Positions 14,774 through 23,517 of a stretch of DNA of 64,000 nt are shown here, in pieces (within the stretch, counting starts at the first letter, position 1; each line of letters begins with the position of its first letter). The DNA is from a virus. The notes under the pieces were generated by a model, which did no database searches, was not told where the DNA came from, and worked only from the letters and a program-made list of their open reading frames with translations. The translations under genes and the position numbers were made by a program. The stretch lies in the IMG/VR virus record IMGVR_UViG_3300035181_001618, positions 62,001 through 126,000 of that record; one strand, 5' to 3'.

Positions 14774-16581
14774 TCTTGGTCCGGCTTGTCGCTCTTGGCG
14801 TTGTCAGCGTCACCCTGCAGCACCTGACCGCCTGCATCGAGGAAGGCGGAGATGTCCGGCGGAGCCAGCTGGATCTTGGTGTCGGTGCCCATCAGCTTGA
14901 CTACAGCTGAGCTGCCGCGCGGCGAGAAGGTGGCAAACTTGCCTGAACCCAGCTGCACCGACATGGTCTGCTTGTTGTTGAGGGCCTTCATAGCGCGTTC
15001 GAGGCTCTCGCCCGCCAGCTCCAACGTGCCGCCTGGGAAGCTCATATGCAGCGCGTCACCTTCTGACTTAAAGGCGATGCCTGAGTCCGTTGCGTCGAGG
15101 TTGACGGGTGGCTTAGCAGGCTCGGGAGCTGCGGTCGCCTGCTCCTCCTCTTCGCTGGTCTCCTCGGCAGGCTCTTCAGCCGGCTCCTCATCCTTCTTCG
15201 GCTCGTCGAAGCTCATGTCAGCCTCAGACAGGTCAAGCTTATCAAGCTCGAGCTTGACGGCTTGCAGCAGGCGTTTAACATTGCTGCTCAGCGAGCCGAA
15301 CGAGCTCCGTGCTTCTAGCATCAGGCGCTTGAAGGCTTGCGACATGATGATGCGGTCAGCCATGGCAGCCTTCGGGTCATCGGCGACTCGTAACAGCGTA
15401 GCCAGCAGCTCGCCCATCTCAACGTAGGTGAACGCTTCTGTCACAAGCTGTGCGCCGGCAGCGTCAACGCTGTTTGCGACGAGGATCGCCTTTTCAAGCA
15501 GGTTGAGCTTGGTGCGCAAGCCGTTAGTCATGCGGCCCACAATGCGTGAGCTCGAACGGGCCACCAACGACTTGAACTGTTGGTTGGTCATGACCCGTTC
15601 GGCGTAGCTCTTGTCATTGGTGCCGTCGGCAAGCTTGAAGATGCCGCTGACCGCTTCCCAGTACATACCAGCCGTCGTGTCAGGGTTCAGCTCTTCTTTG
15701 ACTGGCTTCGGCGCAGGCTTGGAGGACTTGACAGGCTCCTTGAAGACAGGCTTCTTAGACGACGGTTCTACCGGCTCGTCCTTCGGCATGTGCTTGGCCA
15801 TCTGCTTCGGCGCCTTGTCGTGCACCTTCGGCTCTACATTCTCAGCAGGCGCGTCTTCGAGGTCCTTGTCATGCTTATTGCTGCGGTCATCGAGCGCTTG
15901 CTGCTTGATGAAGGTCTTCAGCGTGCTGCGCATGGTCGGCGTGTGGGCTAGCTCGAGGGCCGTGTCCTTGATGCCGCGGAGGATCGCGCTACGGTATGGG
16001 CTCTTGTCGAGCGCCAGCTCAGGAACGCCCAGGTGCAGGATCGCCTGATAGATCAGGTGCTGGTTGACCGTGGACAGCTGGTTGGCGATGCTGTGGTGGT
16101 TCGCTTCGGCCAGCAGGTCTGCCGTCAGCTCCTCGCCGTAGGAGAGCTCCTCGTTGGCTTGCTTCTCTTTAGCCTTGTTGTCCTTCGAGTAGACTTTCGA
16201 ATTCATGACTTCAGAGCCATCAGTCTCATCAGTTGCTTCAGGGTCAGCGTCCTCAGCGTCATCGCCTTCGGTGTCCTCTGAGTCTTCAGGCCACTCCACG
16301 TCGATGATCTCGATGTCCTTGGAGATCTCGTTCAAGGCCTCCTCGATGTCATCGATCTCGCCGAGCATAGCGGCCATCTCTTGCTGAAACTTGTCAGCGT
16401 CCTCAACCTTGACGTAGACTTTGACAATCTGACCGTCATCGGTTTCGAGGCCAAAAGCCACTGTGTCGACCTCATCTTTGGTCGCCGCATGCGTGATCTG
16501 GTTTTTGACATTGCGTTCAATGTCAGCGTCCTCATTGAGGAAGCCAAACTCGCCCATCAGTTGCTTGATCATGTCAGTCAT
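14770..16581 (-). CDS. Large acidic protein of unknown function, 603 aa
   Basis: It has an N-terminal globular part (1-95), an Asp/Glu-rich stretch (about 98-125), helical segments, a Lys/Pro-rich linker (about 265-300), a second helical region (about 305-450), another Glu-rich linker and a C-terminal domain of about 100 residues (MSFPGGTLELAG, MSVQLGSGKFATFSPRGSS). No enzyme motif seen. The multi-domain, charged-linker layout suggests a scaffold or nucleic-acid-organising protein. It overlaps both neighbours and so belongs to the nuclease-ligase operon. Confidence 0.6.
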   Translation of the reverse strand: MTDMIKQLMGEFGFLNEDADIERNVKNQITHAATKDEVDTVAFGLETDDGQIVKVYVKVEDADKFQQEMAAMLGEIDDIEEALNEISKDIEIIDVEWPEDSEDTEGDDAEDADPEATDETDGSEVMNSKVYSKDNKAKEKQANEELSYGEELTADLLAEANHHSIANQLSTVNQHLIYQAILHLGVPELALDKSPYRSAILRGIKDTALELAHTPTMRSTLKTFIKQQALDDRSNKHDKDLEDAPAENVEPKVHDKAPKQMAKHMPKDEPVEPSSKKPVFKEPVKSSKPAPKPVKEELNPDTTAGMYWEAVSGIFKLADGTNDKSYAERVMTNQQFKSLVARSSSRIVGRMTNGLRTKLNLLEKAILVANSVDAAGAQLVTEAFTYVEMGELLATLLRVADDPKAAMADRIIMSQAFKRLMLEARSSFGSLSSNVKRLLQAVKLELDKLDLSEADMSFDEPKKDEEPAEEPAEETSEEEEQATAAPEPAKPPVNLDATDSGIAFKSEGDALHMSFPGGTLELAGESLERAMKALNNKQTMSVQLGSGKFATFSPRGSSAVVKLMGTDTKIQLAPPDISAFLDAGGQVLQGDADNAKSDKPDQE

Positions 16582-17470
16582 TGTCTGTCCTCTTCTTAAC
16601 CTTGAAGCCAGCAGGCGCCTTGAACCTGATGGCTTTGAACTTCCGCTTGCGCTTCTTGATCAGCTTGTCGGTAGCGTCGGCGCCCTTGGTGCCCTTTACT
16701 TGGGTACTGGACTTGTTTTGGTAGCCGTACTGGCTACCTGCATCAACACCCGCGGGCTTGATGATGTTGTTCGTGTTGCCGAAGATCGGCATGCTAGCGT
16801 TGCCAAAGCCTGAAACGCTCACAACCTCGCCATCCTCGTTGAGAGTGAGGCGGCATTCGCCGAGCCTACGGAAGGAGACAACTTTCATCGCGAGGGCTTT
16901 CAGGTCATTGAGCATCGTAGAGCCTGCCAGCTCCCGCATGCGTGCTAGCAGGTTTGACTTTGGGTCAGCCTGCATCAGGTAGAGGAATGAGTCGCCGACG
17001 GCTTTGCGCTTGCCTGCTTCGCTCAGCGAATCCCACTTTTGCATGGCGCGCACAACGTGGCCGTAGTAGGAGCTCTTAAGCTCGAAACGGTGGGCCATCA
17101 CGACTAGGGAGGCTGTAGTTTCGGCCCAATCGATGCTCTTCGGGTCGGTTAGCGGTACATGCATCACCTTCTGGATGCGCGAGTGCAGGATACGGCCTGA
17201 CTCCTTGGCGAGGAGGTCGGCGTGGCCGAACGCCATCAGCTTTTGCACCTGCGGGTCTGTTGGGTAGAACAGCACTCGCCCCCAAAAGTTGAGGTCGCTC
17301 ATGCCTGTCTCAAACTTGGTTAGCTTGCTGTGACCTGGGTCTCGCACAAGCTGCATCCCCTTCAAGTCATGCAAGCGTGCCATGAGCAAGGCAGCAAGGT
17401 AGTTAGCGAAGAACGCATTCTTGACCGTGTCCGAGTCAGCGCCGCGCAAGCGTTGCATCTGAGCTGTCAC
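16574..17470 (-). CDS. Unknown protein with basic tail, 298 aa
   Basis: The first 200 residues are helical (NAFFANYLAALLMARLHDL, WAETTASLVVMAHRFELK). A short beta region (CRLTLNEDGEVVSVSGFG) and a Gly/Asn/Ser linker follow. The C terminus is strongly basic (LIKKRKRKFKAIRF...), which suggests DNA or RNA binding. No known family. It overlaps the genes on both sides by 8 and 4 bases. Confidence 0.6.
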   Translation of the reverse strand: MTAQMQRLRGADSDTVKNAFFANYLAALLMARLHDLKGMQLVRDPGHSKLTKFETGMSDLNFWGRVLFYPTDPQVQKLMAFGHADLLAKESGRILHSRIQKVMHVPLTDPKSIDWAETTASLVVMAHRFELKSSYYGHVVRAMQKWDSLSEAGKRKAVGDSFLYLMQADPKSNLLARMRELAGSTMLNDLKALAMKVVSFRRLGECRLTLNEDGEVVSVSGFGNASMPIFGNTNNIIKPAGVDAGSQYGYQNKSSTQVKGTKGADATDKLIKKRKRKFKAIRFKAPAGFKVKKRTDND

Positions 17471-19122
17471 TCTTCCTCCCCTGGCTTCTGCTCGCCTTCA
17501 GCGCCTTCTTCCTCAGGCGCTTCAGCTTGCTCCTCTTCAGGAGGCAGGTCTTCGTCAGTAGGCTCGTCCTTGAGCTCGTCCTGCTCGTCATCAGGCGGCG
17601 GAGGCACGGCGACCTTTTGCGGGTTCTTCGGATACATCACGTCAAGGGCGTCCTTGAGGTAGAACTCGAAGAGGTCCGTAAAGCCGTTTGCTGACCTGAT
17701 GGCCCGCAGGCTTTGGTTGACGGTCATGAAGCCTTCAGCGAAGGTCATGAGCGTCCGGCGCCGAATCTCCGGGGTGTACTTGACTGTCTTGCCGGTCGGC
17801 AACTGAAGCTCGAGCTCGTCAACCGTGCTCTTGAACTCGTCCAACTCGTCTTCGAGCTCTGACATGCAATGAGTCATGACTGCGGCCATCTTGCGCTTGA
17901 TCGCCATGAAGTTGAGCGACTTAACGGTCTCTTGCAGCTTCTTCAGGGTCTCTTGGCGGGTGTCAGCCTTGAAGGGCTCGAGGGCTCGCTTAGCCTGGCC
18001 AGGCATCTCGAGGTCAGGGATGCTGAAGAGGCGCATGCACCGAACCTTGGCATCGCCGATGATGCCGCCGCGCGACTCGAGGGAGAGGTCCTCGTTTGAG
18101 GTCGTGATTCGGCCGACGATCCGGTTGCGCACTTGATAGAAGAACTTGTTGACGGCTGTGAAGTCGTCACGGTCTACGATCTTGAAGCGTTCGCTGGTCT
18201 CTTTGTCGGTGAAGATCAAGCCTTCGATACTCATGAAGCCTGCGTCATCGGACTTGCCGCTGCGCAGGCTAGGCTTCTGCTTTCGTACCAAGTTCTCAAG
18301 AAACTCGTTCTTGATCGGGATCATGTAGTCGGTGCGAATCTTCTCATTGAGAGCCTTGCGCACCTCGCCGAGCTTCTGTCCCTTGTCCTTGGTCACCTCA
18401 TAGTTGGTCATGTCGATGCCGATGTCTTCGGCGCCGCCGCAGGGCTGCTCGAGGAACTTCTCAAGCGAGTCGAGCATGTCCTTGTAGCGAACCTTGGCGA
18501 TCTCTTCAGGCGGCACAACGTCCGAGCGAGAGAACGACCACTTCATCGGGCGAGGAATCTTGACAAAGTTGATACCGTCGGTGGTGTCCGCTGCATCGAT
18601 ATTCGTGTTGACAACTTGGCCGTCAAGCGCTTCGGTCAAGCGCTTCGCCAGCGTATAGTCAAGCTTGTGCGTTGGGTCATCGCCTGGCACAGGCTCGAGG
18701 AAGGCGACATAGGACATGCCGCCACGGCCGTAGATGACCGTGTTAGGCTGATCGCCGTAGATGACCTCGCAGCTGATAGCCATACCAGGCTTGAGCACCT
18801 TCATGATGGTGTCTTTGGCTTCTTCGAGCGCCGCATGCGCCGTCTTGAAGCCGTCATATGCCGGGCGCTTCGGGAAGTCAGCGACCTTGTAGAACCGGTC
18901 GCCGCCCTTCTGCTCGCGCGAGGTATAGAACCGACCTTGCACATCAACACCTAAGACTAGGTTGGCGCCGTCTAGCTTTTGGACACAGCGAAGCTTCGGA
19001 AGCTCTTTAAGCATCCGAAGGAACGTCTCGATCGGCAGGTCCTCGAGGTGAGTGATGCCGTAAGCGTCCTCCTTGAGGAGGACCTTAGCGCGAGTTACGA
19101 GGGTCTTGAATGTATGTTTCAT
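17467..19122 (-). CDS. KxDG nucleotidyltransferase / RNA-ligase-like protein, 551 aa
   Basis: The covalent nucleotidyltransferase motifs are visible: QKLDGANLVLG (motif I, Lys49), FYTSREQKGG, AISCEVIYG (motif III, about 133), SIEGLIFTD (motif IV, about 303) and FKIVDRDDF (motif V, about 318). This is the RNA/DNA ligase and capping-enzyme fold. Motifs III and IV are about 170 residues apart, wider than in T4 ligases, so there is an insertion. The tail from about 495 is extremely acidic. Similar proteins in T4-type phages are usually left unnamed. The substrate is unknown; RNA repair with the 3-7 kb genes is possible. Confidence 0.75.
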   Translation of the reverse strand: MKHTFKTLVTRAKVLLKEDAYGITHLEDLPIETFLRMLKELPKLRCVQKLDGANLVLGVDVQGRFYTSREQKGGDRFYKVADFPKRPAYDGFKTAHAALEEAKDTIMKVLKPGMAISCEVIYGDQPNTVIYGRGGMSYVAFLEPVPGDDPTHKLDYTLAKRLTEALDGQVVNTNIDAADTTDGINFVKIPRPMKWSFSRSDVVPPEEIAKVRYKDMLDSLEKFLEQPCGGAEDIGIDMTNYEVTKDKGQKLGEVRKALNEKIRTDYMIPIKNEFLENLVRKQKPSLRSGKSDDAGFMSIEGLIFTDKETSERFKIVDRDDFTAVNKFFYQVRNRIVGRITTSNEDLSLESRGGIIGDAKVRCMRLFSIPDLEMPGQAKRALEPFKADTRQETLKKLQETVKSLNFMAIKRKMAAVMTHCMSELEDELDEFKSTVDELELQLPTGKTVKYTPEIRRRTLMTFAEGFMTVNQSLRAIRSANGFTDLFEFYLKDALDVMYPKNPQKVAVPPPPDDEQDELKDEPTDEDLPPEEEQAEAPEEEGAEGEQKPGEEE

Positions 19123-19135
19123 GGCGGCTAGCGGC

Positions 19136-19141
19136 TATTTA
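19136..19141 (-). promoter_or_regulatory. Late promoter element
   Basis: ATAAATAGC on the minus strand, 13 bases before the ATG at 19122 of the KxDG protein; heads the four-gene operon down to 14096. Confidence 0.55.
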
Positions 19142-19170
19142 TTGGCCGAAAGCTTGCCATGCTGCAACGT

Positions 19171-19527
19171 TCAGGTCCCGCGCTTCCGGTTGATGCTCGG
19201 GCGCTTTACGGCGGGGCCAGGAATGGCCGGGTCATTGGCCGGCTGGGGTGGCTGCGGGACCGTGCCCGAGGCCACGGCTGCGGCTGCGGCCAACCGGTCG
19301 ACCTCCTCAGGGCTCAGAGCCGGCAGGTCCTTGATTAGGTCGCGGAACATGTTGCCCATACTAGCGAGAGCATGCTGTGACACGAGTAGCGCCTTTTTGT
19401 GGCCGCGGATAGTGTCCTCGGTCTCAAGATAGACCGTCAGGAGCTCGCGCATGTCCTGGTTGAGGGTTGAAACGGCGTATGTGTTGCCGTCGAGGTTGAA
19501 AGTGGTGATCTCGTCAAGCTTGGCCAT
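19171..19527 (-). CDS. Conserved small T4-type phage protein, 118 aa
   Basis: The N terminus MAKLDEITTFNLDGNTYAV, then LNQDMRELLTVYLETEDTIR, resembles short phage proteins that start with a beta hairpin and continue with a helix (DUF6447-like by memory). A helical middle and a Pro/Ala-rich basic tail (KRPSINRKRGT) follow. GGAGAG precedes the ATG. Function unknown. Confidence 0.65.
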   Translation of the reverse strand: MAKLDEITTFNLDGNTYAVSTLNQDMRELLTVYLETEDTIRGHKKALLVSQHALASMGNMFRDLIKDLPALSPEEVDRLAAAAAVASGTVPQPPQPANDPAIPGPAVKRPSINRKRGT

Positions 19528-19554
19528 GTGGCTCTCCTATGGGGTATGAGGTAG

Positions 19555-19560
19555 TATTTA
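19555..19560 (-). promoter_or_regulatory. Late promoter element
   Basis: CTAAATAC on the minus strand, 27 bases before the ATG at 19527. It overlaps the stop codon (TAA) of the small membrane protein gene. Confidence 0.5.
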
Positions 19561-19713
19561 GGTGCCGAAAATCAGCAACATGGAGCAAGTAAACAGGGCA
19601 AAGTAGCCCATGAATACTCGCTCCTTGCGTGTTTGATTAGTTAGCGCTGACGACAGCAGGGACAACCCTGAACTGAGACAGATGAGGGCAAACATGAAGT
19701 TAGCGACGTTCAT
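19558..19713 (-). CDS. Small membrane protein, 51 aa
   Basis: ATG at 19713 overlaps the helicase stop (ATGA). The product has two hydrophobic segments, NFMFALICLSSGLSLLSSAL and GYFALFTCSMLLIFG, joined by a charged loop NQTRKERV: a hairpin membrane protein. No family recognised. Being coupled to the replicative helicase, it could anchor or signal at the membrane, but this is a guess. Confidence 0.65.
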   Translation of the reverse strand: MNVANFMFALICLSSGLSLLSSALTNQTRKERVFMGYFALFTCSMLLIFGT

Positions 19714-21125
19714 ACTTTGAAGATGTCATCGAGGTTGCTAGGCAGGCCTAAGCCGTGCTTAGGAGTGGGCCGTGGAAGGCTTCCCAGCCCTGATGAGCCG
19801 GCGTCCTCCCAGGGCGGCGGTTCGCTAGCAGGTGAAGGAGCGGCCCCGCCAGGCTTCCTGAACTTGCTGAGCGAGTCAGCGAGCGTGACAGGCGGCTCGT
19901 CCTCCTCGAGGTTAGACAGCCGTAGGGAGACCGGGTCAAACTTCATGATGAAGTAACTACCCACGCCTGCTGATGACCGTGTCTTCAGCATCTTGAAGAC
20001 CATCTCGTTGCGCGCCTTCATCTGGGGGGTCTGGATGATTGCAACCAGGTTGTCGGTGGTGTTGATCTTCGAGATGCCGCCTGCGATGTGAGCTTGATTC
20101 AACTCATCGAGCGATTCGATCTGTTGCGCGCCACGGTTCAGCTGCGAAGCCGTGATCATCATGAGGTTGTTCTCATCGGCGATGGCGCGCAGCTCTTCAG
20201 CTACGTACTTGTCCTTGATGAACTGGTTCTCAACCGATACCTTCTCGTTGGAGGCCATCAGGTCAAGGTAGTCGACGACCACGAAGTCGGGGATTCGCTT
20301 GTGAATGAGCTCGTACTCCTTGAGGTAAGCCTTGAGGTGGTTAGCGTTGGTAGCTGACTCGGGCAGGCGCTTGATCATTAGCGTGCCTTGGGCCCGCTCT
20401 TGGGCCTTCCGCACCTGGATGCTGGTCTTCGTGATGTCGGTGAGGATCGCGCCTTGGCTGATGCCAGTGAACATCGAGTCGAAACGCTTCGACACCATCT
20501 CCTCGGACAGCTCGAGCGAGAAGTAGATGCCGTGCATCCCCTGCATCATTAGGTTGCGGGCGACGTTGGACATGGTCAACGACTTGCCCACACCTGACGG
20601 CGCCGCAAAGATGATCATGCCCTTCCGAGGCAGGCCGCCGCCAAGCGCTTCGTCGAGCCTACGGTACAGCGTAGGTACCGGCTTGCTTTGAGTCTGCAGC
20701 AGGTTGAGACGAGCCTCTGGGTCAGCGAAGTAGTCGGTGCCTAGGTTACGCTGCAGGCTGATGGTGATGGCGTCTCGAATGAGGCGCTCGATCTCAGCCA
20801 GCTTCTGGTCTTTCAGCAGGTCAACGCTGGCATAGATGGCGTGCTCAATCGCCTTGTCACGGCAAAAGGTCTCGAGCTCGGTCTCTGCGTACTTAGCCTC
20901 GCTCGGAATGCCCTGTACCGCAGGGAGGGTGAGGCCTTGCTCAGCATAAAGCTGCGCTTGTGACGGAAGGCCCTTGTATTGCTCATAGTAGGCCTTGATG
21001 AAGGTGACCGCGCTCTTCAGCGATGGGTCAAAGTACTTCGGGTCGATGATGTGGTTCGTGCGGGTGAACAGCGTCGAGTCGTTCACCAGGTAGCTGAGGA
21101 GCAAACGCTCCTTTTCAACGGTCAT
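19710..21125 (-). CDS. Replicative DNA helicase, DnaB/gp41-like, 471 aa
   Basis: Walker A FAAPSGVGKSLTMSNVA near residue 180, Walker B-type PDFVVVDYLDLM near 280, and ITASQLNRGAQ as the DnaB H3-type sensor. The N-terminal 150 residues are helical, as in primase-interacting domains. It unwinds the lagging-strand template at the fork with the primase encoded next to it (11-base overlap). The C-terminal 60 residues are Pro/Ser-rich and probably disordered, ending LDDIFKV, a plausible protein-binding peptide. Confidence 0.92.
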   Translation of the reverse strand: MTVEKERLLLSYLVNDSTLFTRTNHIIDPKYFDPSLKSAVTFIKAYYEQYKGLPSQAQLYAEQGLTLPAVQGIPSEAKYAETELETFCRDKAIEHAIYASVDLLKDQKLAEIERLIRDAITISLQRNLGTDYFADPEARLNLLQTQSKPVPTLYRRLDEALGGGLPRKGMIIFAAPSGVGKSLTMSNVARNLMMQGMHGIYFSLELSEEMVSKRFDSMFTGISQGAILTDITKTSIQVRKAQERAQGTLMIKRLPESATNANHLKAYLKEYELIHKRIPDFVVVDYLDLMASNEKVSVENQFIKDKYVAEELRAIADENNLMMITASQLNRGAQQIESLDELNQAHIAGGISKINTTDNLVAIIQTPQMKARNEMVFKMLKTRSSAGVGSYFIMKFDPVSLRLSNLEEDEPPVTLADSLSKFRKPGGAAPSPASEPPPWEDAGSSGLGSLPRPTPKHGLGLPSNLDDIFKV

Positions 21126-22128
21126 GTTTCTGCTTTCGTTTTGGGTCTGTCCGGTCGCACTTCATGCGTAGTAGCACCTCTCCCGCAATGCCCGAGGCGT
21201 TAGTGGAGGCGAGGTGATTAAGCAGCCAAAGCCGCCCAAACCGCATTCTGCACCGGTTAGCGTCATCGAGCCCGTCGGGCATGACTGCTATGCTCCAGCC
21301 TTCTTTGAGGGCCGCGACGCCTAGGTCATACCCGACTTTGTTCTTGTCGGTGACGAACACTATCTTGCGGCCGTGGGAGGCCGCCTTCCGTAGCTCTTGA
21401 AACTTCCACTCGCTTGCGTGGCTGTCAGAGAGCGCCACCGCGGAGCCGATGCTTAACGCATCAAGCGCACCTTCAGTGACATACAGGTTACCTGACCCGG
21501 TCTGCAGCTCATCATAGTTGAAGATGAGCTTCTCCTTGTCGGAGGCCGGCGGGTTGTAGTACCGTGGATCCATTGTATCAATAAGCGCTCGCGCTTGCCA
21601 ATATATGAGCCTGTCACGGTGGTAATAGGGGATGATGACTCGCCCTGCAAGCTTTGGGCTATCGCTAACGAGGTAGCCGTAGGCCGCTGGGTCAAGCGCC
21701 CGCTCCTGCAGGTAGAGGCGAGCGATCTCACACCAAGGAGAGTCATCAGACATCACAGGTACCGCTCCGGGTGGCGCTTCGAAGGTCTTGGGCGGCGACC
21801 AGGTCGGCTTTGCTTGCTGGAGTGCTGCGGGTGAGAATCCCTGCCGCTCGATGAACGCTTTGCCGATAGCTTTGGAGAGCTCCTCCTCGGCGACGCCGAA
21901 GGACTGCAGCAGGTTGCGGAACTTCTCAGACGGAGTGCTGTAGGCGGTCGAGTCAAACTTGGTGTCGAGCCCACAGTTGAAGCAATGGTACCCGATGACG
22001 CCGCTCTCGAACTTGAAGCCGCCGCGAGTCTTGTAGTCATTGCAAGCCGCACAGATGCAAGGCTCAAACCCTTTCGGGGAGCGCTTGCCTAGCCGCACAT
22101 ATTGCCTGATAAGGGATTCCAACTCCAT
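21115..22128 (-). CDS. DNA primase, gp61-like, 337 aa
   Basis: An N-terminal zinc finger CICAAC...HCFNC (about residues 24-53) precedes a TOPRIM core with LYVTEGALDALSIG and KIVFVTDKNKVGYD. It makes RNA primers for lagging-strand synthesis and works with the helicase whose gene it overlaps. Its length matches T4 gp61 (342 aa). The ATG is 50 bases from the divergent LQQ gene at 22179. Confidence 0.9.
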   Translation of the reverse strand: MELESLIRQYVRLGKRSPKGFEPCICAACNDYKTRGGFKFESGVIGYHCFNCGLDTKFDSTAYSTPSEKFRNLLQSFGVAEEELSKAIGKAFIERQGFSPAALQQAKPTWSPPKTFEAPPGAVPVMSDDSPWCEIARLYLQERALDPAAYGYLVSDSPKLAGRVIIPYYHRDRLIYWQARALIDTMDPRYYNPPASDKEKLIFNYDELQTGSGNLYVTEGALDALSIGSAVALSDSHASEWKFQELRKAASHGRKIVFVTDKNKVGYDLGVAALKEGWSIAVMPDGLDDANRCRMRFGRLWLLNHLASTNASGIAGEVLLRMKCDRTDPKRKQKHDR

Positions 22129-22168
22129 CCGAGTATTGTATTCTTGGGCGGCCTACTTAGGCATTTTG

Positions 22169-22174
22169 TAAATA
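22169..22174 (+). promoter_or_regulatory. Late promoter element abutting a start codon
   Basis: TGTAAATA is followed by TGAG and the ATG at 22179; no Shine-Dalgarno is present. Leaderless transcription of the two LQQ genes is suggested. Confidence 0.5.
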
Positions 22175-22178
22175 TGAG

Positions 22179-22529
22179 ATGGAGCTACTACAGTCATTGC
22201 TTGAATCATCGTCTAAAGAACAGCTGCTAAAGCTTCAACAGCGGTTCATTGATGACGCGCCTGACAGCGTCAAGGTTAAGATCGTGCCGGTTGACAAGGC
22301 ATTCAAACACTGGGCTAGGTCAGACCATGATGAAGACGCTCAACGACGAGTAAGGGAGCTTGGCTTTGACGCGATTGTTCAAGTTCAACTTGGGCATCAC
22401 CTCAGAAGTTACTTACCCTTACGCGATAAATCGCTGTATAGCGTCTCAAACAGTCGTGTGGAGGTCGCTTCTTATGACGAAGCTCTGGCGCGGCTCATCG
22501 ACGGATCAACACCGATTAAGAGCTGGTAA
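22179..22529 (+). CDS. LQQ-family protein, 116 aa
   Basis: Starts MELLQSLLESSSKEQLLKLQ with the core LLKLQQRFIDDAPDSVKVKI. LLE at residues 7-9 fits a prohead-protease site. The rest is a small alpha/beta domain (DAIVQVQLGHHLRSYLPLR, YSVSNSRVEVASYDEALARL). The stop shares its A with the next ATG (TAATG). Two LQQ genes in tandem lie here, between the divergent primase and the convergent transglycosylase. Function unknown. Confidence 0.75.
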   Translation: MELLQSLLESSSKEQLLKLQQRFIDDAPDSVKVKIVPVDKAFKHWARSDHDEDAQRRVRELGFDAIVQVQLGHHLRSYLPLRDKSLYSVSNSRVEVASYDEALARLIDGSTPIKSW

Positions 22530-22894
22530 TGAAGCTACAAGCATTGTTTGAGAACGAGCAGCGCCGCATCCTGTTGACGCTCCAGCAGAACATCATTGAT
22601 AGCCTTGACGACGTGACTGTAAAAATTACTAGGCTTTCCAGCATCGAAGCTGGCGCTCTTAACGCAGCACGCCATCGTATCAACCCTGTGTTCTTCGATG
22701 CGAATGCGGCTGTGCTGGCAATTAGCAAGCCAGCCGTCTCCTCAGCCTATGTTATGCTTTGGCCGTCAGCGCAGCCTGATCGAATGCTGTGCATTCGCAC
22801 AGGTAACGGCGATGTTCAGTGGCTGGCCGCAATCTACAAGCAGGACTCGGTGCTTGAATGGGTCATAGCTTGTATGCAGCAGCGGCTGTCATGA
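22529..22894 (+). CDS. LQQ-family protein, 121 aa
   Basis: MKLQALFENEQRRILLTLQQ followed by NIIDSLDDVTVKITRL is leader plus core; LFE at residues 6-8 fits LxE. Downstream segments (ALNAARHRINPVFFDANAAV, SSAYVMLWPSAQPDRMLCIR, WLAAIYKQDSVLEWVIACM) form a compact domain. It starts on the previous stop (TAATG) and runs 32 bases into the convergent transglycosylase gene. Confidence 0.75.
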   Translation: MKLQALFENEQRRILLTLQQNIIDSLDDVTVKITRLSSIEAGALNAARHRINPVFFDANAAVLAISKPAVSSAYVMLWPSAQPDRMLCIRTGNGDVQWLAAIYKQDSVLEWVIACMQQRLS

Positions 22895-23393
22895 CCTTGC
22901 GGGTATAAGGATGTGTGGCAGCGTTGACCTGCTGTACGCCTCCTTCACCTAGGTTGTAAGCGGCGATCCCCTTTGCCGCATTCTTGTTGACTCCCATCAT
23001 TAGCAGGTACTTGCTTGTGACGCTAGCGTTGAACCGGTCATCTAAGATCAGCCGGGCCTTCAGTTCTTCATCGCTGCGGGTGTCAAAGTCGTTCCAGAGG
23101 TCGGAGAAGCGCTTCATGACGGCTTTTGCGGCGCCGATTGAGACTTGCCCAACGCCATAGAAGGTGCTGCTACCCTGCTTAACAACACGGTGCTTGCTCT
23201 CTCCAAGCTTGCTCTCAACCTTTAGCACGCCGACGACGTACTTTGGCTCCTTATGACCGTCAGCGGTCGCGACTTGCATTGTGTACTCAGCGAGAGTTTG
23301 ATCAGCCACAAGCGTGGCTGCAGGGCACTCGACATTGTCTGCGTGAGCGGTAAGGGCGAAGATTAGAGCAAAGAAGCATAGAAGCTGTTTCAT
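22863..23393 (-). CDS. Secreted lytic transglycosylase (SLT type), 176 aa
   Basis: A Sec signal peptide, MKQLLCFFALIFALTAHADN, is cleaved probably after AHA. The SLT/goose-lysozyme fold follows with catalytic Glu in VGVLKVESKLGES (about 57), YGVGQVSIGAAKAV and AAYNLGEGGV. It cleaves peptidoglycan between MurNAc and GlcNAc from the periplasm. Unlike the cytoplasmic endolysin at 42527 it would not need the holin. It could act in lysis or in superinfection control. Confidence 0.85.
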   Translation of the reverse strand: MKQLLCFFALIFALTAHADNVECPAATLVADQTLAEYTMQVATADGHKEPKYVVGVLKVESKLGESKHRVVKQGSSTFYGVGQVSIGAAKAVMKRFSDLWNDFDTRSDEELKARLILDDRFNASVTSKYLLMMGVNKNAAKGIAAYNLGEGGVQQVNAATHPYTRKVMTAAAAYKL

Positions 23394-23517
23394 GATGATG
23401 TCTCCATGGTCAGTTTGCTAAGACGCCAAAGATGACTCCGCCGTGAAGCGAAGAGCTTTGAAGATTAGCTGATGAGCCAAGCTACATGCAGCACGTGCCG
23501 CAACTTGGGAAGAATGA

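Noticed and set aside
18133-18954. Plus-strand 273-codon frame opposite the KxDG gene
   Set aside because: Antisense shadow, rich in Leu/Val/Arg/His, with no start signal; the minus-strand gene shows all ligase motifs.
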